Assembly (NCBI GenBank): GCA_011174825.1
Contig: DUEZ01000083.1
Coordinates: 1-64,000 of the forward strand
Reading direction: 5' to 3'
Length of the DNA: 64,000 bases
Source of the DNA: Anaerolineae bacterium
GTDB taxonomy: Bacteria > Chloroflexota > Anaerolineae > Anaerolineales > E44-bin32
The notes under the pieces were generated by a model that saw only the letters and a program-made list of their open reading frames with translations, searched no databases and was not told where the DNA came from. Shown one piece after another: positions 9,183 through 17,883 of this stretch; positions within the stretch are counted from its first letter, which is position 1, and every line of letters begins with the position of its first letter. The translations under genes and the position numbers were made by a program.

Positions 9183-9215
9183 AGGAAAAATAAAAGGCAC
9201 GCTAAGCGCGTGCCT
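9183..9215 (-). terminator. Rho-independent terminator of the NACHT/HEAT gene (possibly bidirectional)
   Basis: The 8-bp stem AGGCACGC/GCGTGCCT (9195-9202 with 9208-9215) has a 5-nt loop. Read on the minus strand it is followed by TTTTATTTTT (9185-9194), a good U-tract. On the plus strand the tail after the hairpin is weaker. It sits between the convergent DUF167 and NACHT genes. Confidence 0.75.
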
Positions 9216-9287
9216 CTTGTATTAACGCTGAATTCTAAATGCTAGGAAAATAAACCTTTTTCTACCTTGCTACCCTAACTCATTCAA

Positions 9288-11705
9288 TCAACTCAGACCA
9301 TATTGTTCTGGTGTTGGTAATTCGACTCCAGTCGCTCTCAATCTCCAGAGTGCTTCGTAAGCCGCATCACGCAGGAAGGGTTCAGGGCCATGAAGGGCCT
9401 GATATAACTCGAGTCCGAGTTCTTCATCACCAGCCAAGGCTATCGCCTCTAGAGCCGCGATCTTCTCATCCTCGGTTCCCTTATTAAGAGCCCTGCGGAC
9501 CATCTCCATAGCAGCCGATCCCGGTGCCACTCCCAATCCCTCATTAGCAGCGAATTCGATCAACCAAGGTAACTCTGCAACTTCCCGAATTACAGGAAAG
9601 ACCTTCCACGGAGGGTTGTGATGTCGCTCAGCGGCTTCTGCCGCTGCGCCACGTACAACCCATTGATCATCCTCAACCTGCATGCGTTGCAGGATTTCCA
9701 AAGACCATCTTTCTGGGACTCGAGCAAGTCCGAAAACAGCGGCACGTCGAGTGAGCAGGTTATCATGCTCACTGGCATCCCTCAGCATGCTGAACCCTTC
9801 ATCAGGATGAGCTGCGAGGGCTTCAGCTGCTGCTAATCGAACTGCTTCGTCTCCTTCAAGCAAAACTTTTCCTAAACCCTCCAAGGCGGGTTCGGTCCCG
9901 ATGGCAGCTAGTGCCAGACAGGCTGCCTGTCGGACATGAAGATTGCGGTCCTGGTAAACGATATCTAGAAGCGTATCGATCGATTCCTCATCCTCAAGGC
10001 CGCCTAACCCGAGCGCTCCAAGCACTCGACTGCTGGGTATATCAGAAGTTAGAAGGCGACGGAAAAGGATCCCAACAGATGGGTCTTTCGTTTCAGCCAA
10101 TGCATGCACAGTACGCAGTCGCAGCCCATAGGGTTTGGTTTGAGAGCTGGCGATGGTCGCTAAGGCTCGTAAAGCTTGATCCTTCCATGGTGTCTTGAGG
10201 GGAGCCTCCCGAAGCCAGTGAGCGCAGGAGAGGAGGCTCGCTTCCAAGGGATCACCATCTGATTCAAGATAGCGAGTCGCGATCTCAGTGATGTCTCCCA
10301 TAGCAGCCAGGAAGCCCATTGTATCTTCTGCCGGAGCCCAACCTGTTTGTGTGGTGCTTTCCGAGACGCCAGTTTCTACCATCGCTCTGGCAGCGAGGTA
10401 AGCACCAATCGCGGGTTGTGTAAACGAAGCCTTCTTACCTGCACGTTGATTTAGGATTCCCGCTTCCACAAGATTGTCGATCGGAGTTCCTCGGCGAAAG
10501 GCACGCTCGCTTACCGCCCCTTGTCTTTCGTTAATCCAGGACAGCGCAGCCGCCTCAGCCGGCTGAAGCTCATTGGTTGATAGGATTCGTCTGACATACG
10601 ATTCCATATTGTCTACTGCTCTTGCGCCACGAGTGTCACCTGCATAAGCGGCCCAAGTTTGAAGGGTAAGTTCAAGAGGTGTCAAACCGCGGATTAATCC
10701 GATAAGCCAACCAGTGATTAACGCTGGATCGAGGTCACCAATACGCTTCTTCGGAAGGTTCGGTATGACATATTGCTGCCATGATTGTGCCCAACGGGTA
10801 AGGAATGTGCGTTGATAATAATCTGACCAGGGTGCGATAGGAATCGGGTTTAACCCAGCTTTAACCATTCCGTCATATCCCGAGACAGGCCCAGCAGCGA
10901 TAATGCGATTGCCCGGAAATTCCTCGAGCAAACTGGTTAGCCACTCAGCGACTGGAGTAAGTTCCTCAAGGGACATCAGATCGAGACCATCCAAGAGGAG
11001 CAAGGCATGACCTTGACGAAATTGAGGTCGCAGATAGCCCGCGATCCGGGAAGCTAAAGGTGGGGATACGGTTTGTTGGGCTGCTGAGATCAAAGGCTTG
11101 AGGGGATCCTTGTCGAACCTTTTATCAAGTTGTAAATCCGTAGCATTTATCAGCACCGGAGTAAGCTCAACCGCAATTCCAGCCTCGGGATCCCTGTTCG
11201 CACAGCGAATAGCGAAATACGCTAAAGCCGTCGTCTTTCCGCTCCCCAAGGGACCCGTGATCATCAAGTTGGCACCATTGGAAAGTGCATCAGCGAGTGA
11301 AATAGTCGGTGCACTATAAAGTCCCGAAAGGAAGGTCCAATCGGGAAGGTTTGGTACTACTGAGAGGGTGTCCTCTGGTGGGGGTTCATCGCTTTGAGGG
11401 TCAGTGGAGATCGGCGGAGCGAGCAGACGTGGAGGTATTACAATCTCATCGAGAGCGAAGATCGGATTCGCCACATGCATCGTCTGCGCTCGGGTAATTA
11501 ATTCGACTTGATAACGATTGATCGATGATGCCGCTAACCGTTCACCAAGACGCCTTGTTTGACTCTGAAGCAATCCTAGAATCCAAGTAAATATCGGGCG
11601 CATTCGAACCAGGACCCACGCCAATATAATCCCAACGATCAGACCGGCAAGGAATTCCTCGTAGTCAAAGCGGTAACCGAAAAGTCCTGTGATAAACTCT
11701 CTCAT
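9288..11705 (-). CDS. Membrane-anchored NACHT-type NTPase with C-terminal HEAT repeats
   Basis: An 805-residue protein. A single membrane helix lies near the N-terminus (about residues 18-35). A STAND/NACHT-like NTPase domain follows, with Walker A GPLGSGKTT (near residue 152) and Walker B ALLLLDGLD (near residue 235). The last 270 residues are alpha-helical HEAT-like repeats, visible as repeated ALGLGGLEDEESIDTLL and AACLALAAIGTEPALEGL type units. Such proteins are signal-responsive NTPases in regulation, defence or cell death. Nothing here proves which. It starts 6 nt after the upstream zinc-ribbon gene, so the two are co-transcribed. The start ATG begins the transmembrane part at a natural length. 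Confidence 0.8.
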   Translation of the reverse strand: MREFITGLFGYRFDYEEFLAGLIVGIILAWVLVRMRPIFTWILGLLQSQTRRLGERLAASSINRYQVELITRAQTMHVANPIFALDEIVIPPRLLAPPISTDPQSDEPPPEDTLSVVPNLPDWTFLSGLYSAPTISLADALSNGANLMITGPLGSGKTTALAYFAIRCANRDPEAGIAVELTPVLINATDLQLDKRFDKDPLKPLISAAQQTVSPPLASRIAGYLRPQFRQGHALLLLDGLDLMSLEELTPVAEWLTSLLEEFPGNRIIAAGPVSGYDGMVKAGLNPIPIAPWSDYYQRTFLTRWAQSWQQYVIPNLPKKRIGDLDPALITGWLIGLIRGLTPLELTLQTWAAYAGDTRGARAVDNMESYVRRILSTNELQPAEAAALSWINERQGAVSERAFRRGTPIDNLVEAGILNQRAGKKASFTQPAIGAYLAARAMVETGVSESTTQTGWAPAEDTMGFLAAMGDITEIATRYLESDGDPLEASLLSCAHWLREAPLKTPWKDQALRALATIASSQTKPYGLRLRTVHALAETKDPSVGILFRRLLTSDIPSSRVLGALGLGGLEDEESIDTLLDIVYQDRNLHVRQAACLALAAIGTEPALEGLGKVLLEGDEAVRLAAAEALAAHPDEGFSMLRDASEHDNLLTRRAAVFGLARVPERWSLEILQRMQVEDDQWVVRGAAAEAAERHHNPPWKVFPVIREVAELPWLIEFAANEGLGVAPGSAAMEMVRRALNKGTEDEKIAALEAIALAGDEELGLELYQALHGPEPFLRDAAYEALWRLRATGVELPTPEQYGLS

Positions 11706-11711
11706 TAGAAG

Positions 11712-12413
11712 TCATCCTGCGTAGAGAATGCGTCCGCATTGACCGCAGCGGATCAATTCAGATCCGCTGCGGATGGATTGTTGCACAGAGTGGGCCAAAG
11801 CCAACCCACACGCACTACAACCACCCTCATGAACAAGGACGATCGCTCTACCAGCGAGGCGTTTGCGTAAAGTGTCATATAACGCCTGATCGTCTTGAAC
11901 CACACTAGCCAAGGCAGCTTCGCGCTCTGCACCTAAGCGTTCAATCTTTGCCAAAAGGTTTTCGAGCTCCAGTTTTAAATCCTTCTGTTGATGTGCCCGG
12001 TTTTCAAGGGTGCGATTTATAACCTCATCCGCAGTATCTCTCTCCTGCTGTGTTTCATCGAGATAGATCATGGCTTCGAGCAATCGATCTTCGAGCGTAA
12101 CGAGATAGCGCCTGAGCGATTCAGCTTCTTGTTGGCGTTCGTGGAGCTCCTTAGGGTTCTGTACGAAACCTCCATAAAGGGTTTTTTCTGTCCGTTCGAT
12201 CTTAGCCCGTTGCGTGTCGACATCGTGTCGTGCAGTAGCATGTGTAATTTGTGCGGTTTTTAGTTCAGCCTCACAGTTTTCTAACACCCGGCGCAAGCGT
12301 AGAACCTCTTTATCATCCTTAAGAATTTGCTGGATTTCATCAGCCCTCTCATGACTATTCATGAGCTCGATATCAAGCTGTTGCAACCTGTAAAGGCTAG
12401 AAGCGCGGCTCAT
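11712..12413 (-). CDS. Zinc-ribbon coiled-coil protein (CT398/C4-type zinc ribbon family)
   Basis: A 233-residue protein. Residues 1-185 form a long alpha-helical hairpin or coiled coil rich in Glu, Arg and Gln. The C-terminus has a C4 zinc ribbon, CSACG about 25 residues before CGQCG. This is the architecture of the bacterial CT398/YbgI-neighbour zinc-ribbon family, often proposed to bind nucleic acid or proteins. A TATAAT box ends six bases before the ATG, and TTGCCC lies 18 nt further upstream, so the mRNA is probably leaderless. It heads a two-gene unit with the NACHT/HEAT gene. Confidence 0.82.
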   Translation of the reverse strand: MSRASSLYRLQQLDIELMNSHERADEIQQILKDDKEVLRLRRVLENCEAELKTAQITHATARHDVDTQRAKIERTEKTLYGGFVQNPKELHERQQEAESLRRYLVTLEDRLLEAMIYLDETQQERDTADEVINRTLENRAHQQKDLKLELENLLAKIERLGAEREAALASVVQDDQALYDTLRKRLAGRAIVLVHEGGCSACGLALAHSVQQSIRSGSELIRCGQCGRILYAG

Positions 12414-12419
12414 GAGGCG

Positions 12420-12449
12420 ATTATAGAGGCAATTTGGTCATGAGGGCAA
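12420..12449 (-). promoter_or_regulatory. Promoter of the zinc-ribbon/NACHT operon, leaderless layout
   Basis: On the minus strand, TTGCCC (12449-12444) and TATAAT (12425-12420) are 18 nt apart. Only six bases separate TATAAT from the ATG at 12413, so transcription should begin at the start codon. No Shine-Dalgarno sequence is present. Confidence 0.6.
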
Positions 12450-12494
12450 GATTTACCATAGCGCTAGACAAAGGCTCAGCGTACAATGCGTAAC

Positions 12495-14060
12495 ATGAGT
12501 GTAAGAGACAAATGGGTTCTGGTATTGGGGTTGAGTCTCACGGTCGTCACCGCTGCTTTGGCTCCCTATCTTGTCGCAGGACGGCTGGCTCGTGTAGGAT
12601 CGTTTACTGGCTTCTTGATCAACCCATTGGATGGTTTTAGTTACTTGGCAAAGATGCGGCAGGGGGTTGACGGGTCATGGTCATTCTACTTGCCATATAT
12701 CTCGGATCCTGGCTCAAATACTTACATTTTTTTATTCTATATATTCCTCGGAAATCTAGCTCGCTGGCTGAACATCTCATTATTGATCGTCTACTACGCA
12801 GCCCGATTTGTAGCGGGATTTATTATGTTCAGCCTGGCCTACTTCTTCTACAGCCAGTTGTTCGAAGAGAAGCATCTTAAATGGACTGCGACGTTATTAA
12901 CGATGTTCGGATCTGGCTTGGGGTGGCTTGCCATCCCTTTTGGTATTCAAGCCAGCGATTTATCCATTCCGGAATCGATCCCCTTTCTCTCTGCCTATGC
13001 AAATCCCCATTTTCCTTTCGCTGCGGCTGTCATGTTGGTCGCAGTGCTCTCTGTCTTCAATAGAGAACGGATCTGGATTCGAAGCATAGCTGGATTCATT
13101 TGTGGGACATTGTTGGGTGTTGTTTTACCATTCTCGATGGTTAGTCTAGCGATCGGTGTAGGGATTTGGCAGATTTTTGAAGGTCTTCAAGAAGGATGGA
13201 ACGGCTTGAGCGAATTTCTTCGCAAGCAGCGCACTCACCTCATCCCATTCCTTGCGCTTTTAGTGGGTTCGTTGCCTTGGGTGATATATGATCTATGGCT
13301 TAGCCGTTCCCACCCGATCCTTTCGATTTGGAATGCACAAAATATAACCCTGTCGCCACCAATCACCGATTATGTCATTGGATATGGTTTGATTCTCATC
13401 CTAGCTATTCTCGGCATCACGAGGACCGGAGTTAGAGACCGACCTCGGGGTCGATTGCTGTTGGCCTGGGCGCTGAGCAATATGATATTGCTCTATATGC
13501 CTTTCAACTTTCAACGAAGGCTGACCCTGGGTCTCTTCTTCCCATTAGCGGGATTAGCGGCACTCGGTCTCGAAAGGATTGTTGGGGGACGAGAGAAGTA
13601 CAGGGCAGCGCTTATCCTGCTGCTTATCTTGTCTATCCCTTCGAGCCTAATCGTTATCGGCGCTGGTCTCTCAGGGGTAGGGAAGGGTGACCCGTCGGTT
13701 ATCCATCTTCCAGGCGAACTCGAGGCTTATTCGTGGCTTGATGAGAATTCACCACCGGGAGCTCTTATCCTGGCTTCACCTGATATAGGAAATCGACTTC
13801 CTGCATTTGCCGATGTGAGAGTGTTGTATGGTCATCCATTTGAGACTCCATATGCCGAATCCCAAAAATCCTTGGTAGAGTCGCTGTATGCCTGGGAAGG
13901 ATCGAATGCGGAGGCGATAGATCTCATCGATCAATTGGACCTTGTTTTTATATTTTTCGGAGAAAGGGAGCGGGTACTTGGAGAACCGGAGTGGATCATG
14001 GAGCTTCCCATGGTCTTCACGTCCCAGGCGGTGGAGATCTACGAGGTCGTGTCGCCATGA
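12495..14060 (+). CDS. Predicted GT-C-like integral membrane protein (copy A)
   Basis: About 521 residues with roughly 11-12 membrane helices. It is a homologue of the protein at 16204-17799. Both share a motif DG.SY.AKM in the first extracytoplasmic loop, then a P.NLQRR/PFNFQRR motif late in the protein, and an ALP/RLPA segment near the C-terminal soluble part. The topology resembles GT-C glycosyltransferases, where an acidic residue in the first loop is catalytic; this identity is inferred. I chose the ATG at 12495. The ATG at 12486 overlaps a TACAAT -10-like box that ends seven bases before 12495, which suggests a leaderless start. It overlaps the next gene by ATGA. Confidence 0.65.
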   Translation: MSVRDKWVLVLGLSLTVVTAALAPYLVAGRLARVGSFTGFLINPLDGFSYLAKMRQGVDGSWSFYLPYISDPGSNTYIFLFYIFLGNLARWLNISLLIVYYAARFVAGFIMFSLAYFFYSQLFEEKHLKWTATLLTMFGSGLGWLAIPFGIQASDLSIPESIPFLSAYANPHFPFAAAVMLVAVLSVFNRERIWIRSIAGFICGTLLGVVLPFSMVSLAIGVGIWQIFEGLQEGWNGLSEFLRKQRTHLIPFLALLVGSLPWVIYDLWLSRSHPILSIWNAQNITLSPPITDYVIGYGLILILAILGITRTGVRDRPRGRLLLAWALSNMILLYMPFNFQRRLTLGLFFPLAGLAALGLERIVGGREKYRAALILLLILSIPSSLIVIGAGLSGVGKGDPSVIHLPGELEAYSWLDENSPPGALILASPDIGNRLPAFADVRVLYGHPFETPYAESQKSLVESLYAWEGSNAEAIDLIDQLDLVFIFFGERERVLGEPEWIMELPMVFTSQAVEIYEVVSP

Positions 14061-16207
14061 CACGTCGGATCCGTATTGAACTCGTGCTCATGCTCTTATT
14101 TGCAGCTCTTTGGTTGGGACCGCTCACCCTTGAAGCGGATGGTTTCCCCTTCTACCGTGGCGCTGAGTATTCTGATCTGCTTATCTCCCATTGGCCGAAC
14201 GCCTATTTCCTGCGGCAGTCGCTACTCAAATGGGGGCAGATCCCTCTCTGGAACCCAACAACCCTAGGGGGTGCACCCTTTACTGCAGATCCCTTATCCG
14301 GATTGTGGTATCCACCAAATTGGTTGATCTTCGTCATGCCGATCAGCTTGGCGTTCAATGTCACCCTTTGGTTGCACCTGGCATGGGCAGGTTGGGGAAT
14401 GTGGCTTCTAGCTCGTAAAGAGGGTGTGGGATGGTGGGGGGGATTGATGGCTGCCCTTGCTTTCAGCGGTACATCGAAGTTGATCGCTCATATTGGACTG
14501 GGGCATTTGGGATTGGTCTGTGCGGTGAGCTGGACGCCATGGATCCTGATTCTTGTCCATCGATTTGTTGATGAAATTTATTCAAGGCGTGGGGGATGGA
14601 TCCGTTGGACCGCGATGGCCGGAGCTGCGCTCGGGTTTCTAACTTTGGCTGACCCAAGGTGGACGTTGCCTGCGGTGTTTGTATCATTGGCTTATGGTCT
14701 GTATTGCGCTGCGCATAGCCATAAAGAAAGTGGAACTATCTTAAATAAATATCGGGTCAGTAGACTCCTGATAGCCGTGATCATCTATTCCATCACGGCT
14801 ATTGCAATCGCAGCATGTCTTATATTGCCTCTTTTCGAGTATATACAACTGACAACCCGGACGGATATCTCGATCGTTGACCAAACACAACTTCAATTGC
14901 CAATCGCAAATTTACTCGGTGTGATCCTTCCTCTGATCACTCAACCCGAGTGGGTGGGTTACCTAGGAGTGACGGCCTTCTGCCTGGCGATCGTCGCGTT
15001 GTTGTCGAAAGGTCCAAGAGTGGGATTTTGGTCAGCGGTTGTGATCGGCGCTTGGATCTTTGCCCTAGGAGATCAAACACCGCTCTTTTCAGTTTTCACT
15101 GCGATTGTGCCAGGAGCAGGCCTGTTAAGAGTCCCAGCGAGGATGTTGATCCTAGCTTCTTTTGGTATCGCTATGCTGTGTGGAAAAGGCGTGGATTGGT
15201 TTCTCAGGGATGAAATTGAGAGCGTCACCGCTAAGAGAGTACGACTCTCGACGATTGGAATCGCGCTTGCGGTTCTATTATTGATCTGTGGATTGTGGAT
15301 TCAAGCCAGAACATTACCGACCATTCTCATTGGAACTGGTGTGTTCGCGTTCCTGATCGTGATTTGGATTCTGCTAAGGTTTAAGTTTCGGTTCCCTCAA
15401 AATTATCGGGCTTTCGTTTGGCTTTTGCTGATTGTCGTTGATCTGTTGTGGGTAAACGCACAAATCTTGGCGGTTCGATCTCAGGACATCGCACTAAGTG
15501 AGCGAATGATCTTGGCTGAGAAAATCGCCAATGCACCCCAAGATGGCCGTATTTTCTCTCCATCCTACAGTTTACCTTATCAAACCGCGGTTCAAGCCGG
15601 ACTGGAAATGGTGGATGGCATCAATCCACTACAATTGAAGGCTTTCCGCGATTTCATGGCACATGCCACGGGTTTCTCGTCAGAAGATTACAGCGTGACT
15701 TTGCCTCCATTTCCAAATGGTGACCCGAACCAGCCTTGGGGAATGGAGATTGATCCACTGAAGCTGGGTCAACTGAATGTCGCTTACGTCCTTTCCGAAT
15801 ATCCTGTCGAGTCTGATGATTTAACCCTAATAGAAAAAGACCAAGGGGCATACATTTACGAGAATGAATTGGTACGACCACGTGCATGGATCCAAGATTC
15901 TCAAGATCTCTCAAATATAGAGTGGCGGGCCATTGATTCGATCGTGTGGACACCAAATCAGATCACAATCAAAGCGAGCGGTCCAGGGATATTGGTGCTT
16001 AGCGAGATCGCATATCCTGGGTGGAAAGTCGCTGTAGATGGGACTGATGCTGAGTTACACGCAGTGGATGATCTCTTGCGAAGTGTCAAACTAAGTCCTG
16101 GTGTTCATGAGATTGTATTTTGTTTTCAACCATGGACTGTCTATCTAGGAAGCGTAATAACACTGGTCACCCTTCTCGTCTTAATTGGGATATGGATACG
16201 AAGATGA
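14057..16207 (+). CDS. YfhO-like multi-pass membrane protein (copy B)
   Basis: About 716 residues with 12 or more membrane helices and a C-terminal extracytoplasmic beta domain. The N-terminal loop after the first helix has the YfhO-type signature: ADGFPFYRGAEYSD, then IPLWNPTTLGGAPF, then WYPPNW. The C-terminus ends with the typical sequence SEIAYPGWKVAVDG plus a final membrane helix. YfhO proteins are GT-C-like and take part in glycosylating lipoteichoic acid or other surface polymers in some Firmicutes. The start ATG at 14057 overlaps the previous stop as ATGA; a longer frame upstream is only overlap with gene A. It is paralogous to the gene at 17884-20151. Confidence 0.75.
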   Translation: MTRRIRIELVLMLLFAALWLGPLTLEADGFPFYRGAEYSDLLISHWPNAYFLRQSLLKWGQIPLWNPTTLGGAPFTADPLSGLWYPPNWLIFVMPISLAFNVTLWLHLAWAGWGMWLLARKEGVGWWGGLMAALAFSGTSKLIAHIGLGHLGLVCAVSWTPWILILVHRFVDEIYSRRGGWIRWTAMAGAALGFLTLADPRWTLPAVFVSLAYGLYCAAHSHKESGTILNKYRVSRLLIAVIIYSITAIAIAACLILPLFEYIQLTTRTDISIVDQTQLQLPIANLLGVILPLITQPEWVGYLGVTAFCLAIVALLSKGPRVGFWSAVVIGAWIFALGDQTPLFSVFTAIVPGAGLLRVPARMLILASFGIAMLCGKGVDWFLRDEIESVTAKRVRLSTIGIALAVLLLICGLWIQARTLPTILIGTGVFAFLIVIWILLRFKFRFPQNYRAFVWLLLIVVDLLWVNAQILAVRSQDIALSERMILAEKIANAPQDGRIFSPSYSLPYQTAVQAGLEMVDGINPLQLKAFRDFMAHATGFSSEDYSVTLPPFPNGDPNQPWGMEIDPLKLGQLNVAYVLSEYPVESDDLTLIEKDQGAYIYENELVRPRAWIQDSQDLSNIEWRAIDSIVWTPNQITIKASGPGILVLSEIAYPGWKVAVDGTDAELHAVDDLLRSVKLSPGVHEIVFCFQPWTVYLGSVITLVTLLVLIGIWIRR

Positions 16208-17799
16208 CCAAACGAGAACGTTCGTGGAATCTTTTCTATTCTGTTGTACTGGTCATCTTTGCATCTATCCCGTACTTCCTGGGGTATTTTACGCACGGTG
16301 ATACTTGGCAATTCACAGGATTCGTATTTGGTGTTGAGGATGGGAATTCCTACATTGCTAAGATGCTACTTGGCTCTCGAGGTGATTGGTTATTCCGGAC
16401 GCCTTACACGAGTCTTCCTCAGAGCGGTGTAGTAGCATTCCTCCCCTATTTACTTTTAGGAAAGTTTGCTGCCGGTGTTGCAATCCACGAGCAGATGGTT
16501 GCTTTGTTTCATCTCTTCCGCGTATTCGCGACGCCCATCGCTGTATTTGCGACGTACCAATTTGTGTCACTCTTCGTGACTTCTATTTGGTGGCGTCGTT
16601 GGGCAACGATCCTGGCGACTGCCGGAGGTGGGTTAGGATGGTTCTTAATACTCATCGGGAACTCGCCATGGCTTGGGAGCTTACCACTTGACTTTTATTC
16701 ACCGGAAACATTCGGCTTTCTTTCTTATTACGGCCTTCCACATCTAATTCTAGCGAGAGCGTTCCTGCTTTTTGGTCTAAGCTTCTATCTTCAATCCATA
16801 GAAACAACAAAATCGGGTTGGATTGCAGGGATGTTCTTCTTGGGGCTCGTTCTGGTCCAACCGATAACGATCCTGCCAGCATATGCAATGATCACAATTC
16901 ATTTGGTGCTTCTAATAGTAAAAGAGTCCCGCGGTCGGAATTGGCAGAACATCAAGCCTTGGTTGGGAGCTGGATTGAAGATCCTTCTCCTGTCCTCACC
17001 AGTGGTCATATATTTGGGATATTCCTTTACGCAAGATCCGTTCTTAAGTGCTTGGACCTCGCAGAACCTCATCCTTTCACCAAACCCGTTACACTACGTC
17101 ATCGCGTACGGCTTGATCATGCTGCCGACCGTGATGGGCATAAGGCGAGTAGTGCTAGAAAGAAATTCTAGGGGGTTGTTATTACTCGGATGGGTCATCC
17201 TATTTCCTTTATTGGCGTATGCACCCTTCAATCTCCAACGTCGTCTGCCTGAAGGAATTTGGGTCGCACTCCTGTCGCTGGCGGCGATTGGGTTGCAGGG
17301 TTGGTTAGGTGACAATGTAAAGATCGAGCGTTGGGTTGGAAGGTTTCTCCTCTCGTTTGGGCTTCTGAGCAGCCTGCTTCTTATTGCTGCTGGCATGGAT
17401 GTTGCGATCAGACCTAAAGAACCCGCTTTCAGAAAATTCGAAGAAGTGGAAGCTTTTTCCTGGTTGAATGAGGAGGCGGAACCAAATTCCGTTGTCTTGG
17501 CAGCCTTTCATACTGGTAATGCGCTTCCAGCATGGGCACCAGTGCGCGTTGTCATAGGGCATGGTCCTGAGAGTGTAGATCTAGAAGAATTGGAGCCTCA
17601 AGTAGATGCTTTCTACGACGAGAAGATGACGGATGCTGAACGACTTCAGTTCATCAGGAGTCATGATGTGCAGTATGTCTGGTATGGCCCTCGAGAAAAC
17701 GCCTTAGGTTCGTGGAACCCAGCTAGATCAGATTTCTTGACTCTTGCCTATAGCTACGCTGATTACAAGATCTACAGCGTTCAGAGTTCTCATGAGTGA
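16204..17799 (+). CDS. Predicted GT-C-like integral membrane protein (copy A')
   Basis: About 531 residues with roughly 11-12 membrane helices. It is a diverged duplicate of the gene at 12495-14060: VEDGNSYIAKM aligns with PLDGFSYLAKM, LQRRLPEG aligns with FQRRLTLG, and EAFSWLNEEA aligns with EAYSWLDENS. The ATG at 16204 overlaps the stop of the upstream gene as ATGA; an in-frame ATG at 16192 is an alternative. Its function is inferred from fold and context only: transfer or polymerisation of lipid-linked sugars on the outer face of the membrane. Confidence 0.65.
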   Translation: MTKRERSWNLFYSVVLVIFASIPYFLGYFTHGDTWQFTGFVFGVEDGNSYIAKMLLGSRGDWLFRTPYTSLPQSGVVAFLPYLLLGKFAAGVAIHEQMVALFHLFRVFATPIAVFATYQFVSLFVTSIWWRRWATILATAGGGLGWFLILIGNSPWLGSLPLDFYSPETFGFLSYYGLPHLILARAFLLFGLSFYLQSIETTKSGWIAGMFFLGLVLVQPITILPAYAMITIHLVLLIVKESRGRNWQNIKPWLGAGLKILLLSSPVVIYLGYSFTQDPFLSAWTSQNLILSPNPLHYVIAYGLIMLPTVMGIRRVVLERNSRGLLLLGWVILFPLLAYAPFNLQRRLPEGIWVALLSLAAIGLQGWLGDNVKIERWVGRFLLSFGLLSSLLLIAAGMDVAIRPKEPAFRKFEEVEAFSWLNEEAEPNSVVLAAFHTGNALPAWAPVRVVIGHGPESVDLEELEPQVDAFYDEKMTDAERLQFIRSHDVQYVWYGPRENALGSWNPARSDFLTLAYSYADYKIYSVQSSHE

Positions 17800-17883
17800 G
17801 GGACGTGGTCAATTCGTTGTGATCTAGTCTACAAGGAAAACGTCGCTTGATTGAGATTTTGAGACCACTACTTAGATATTGTG

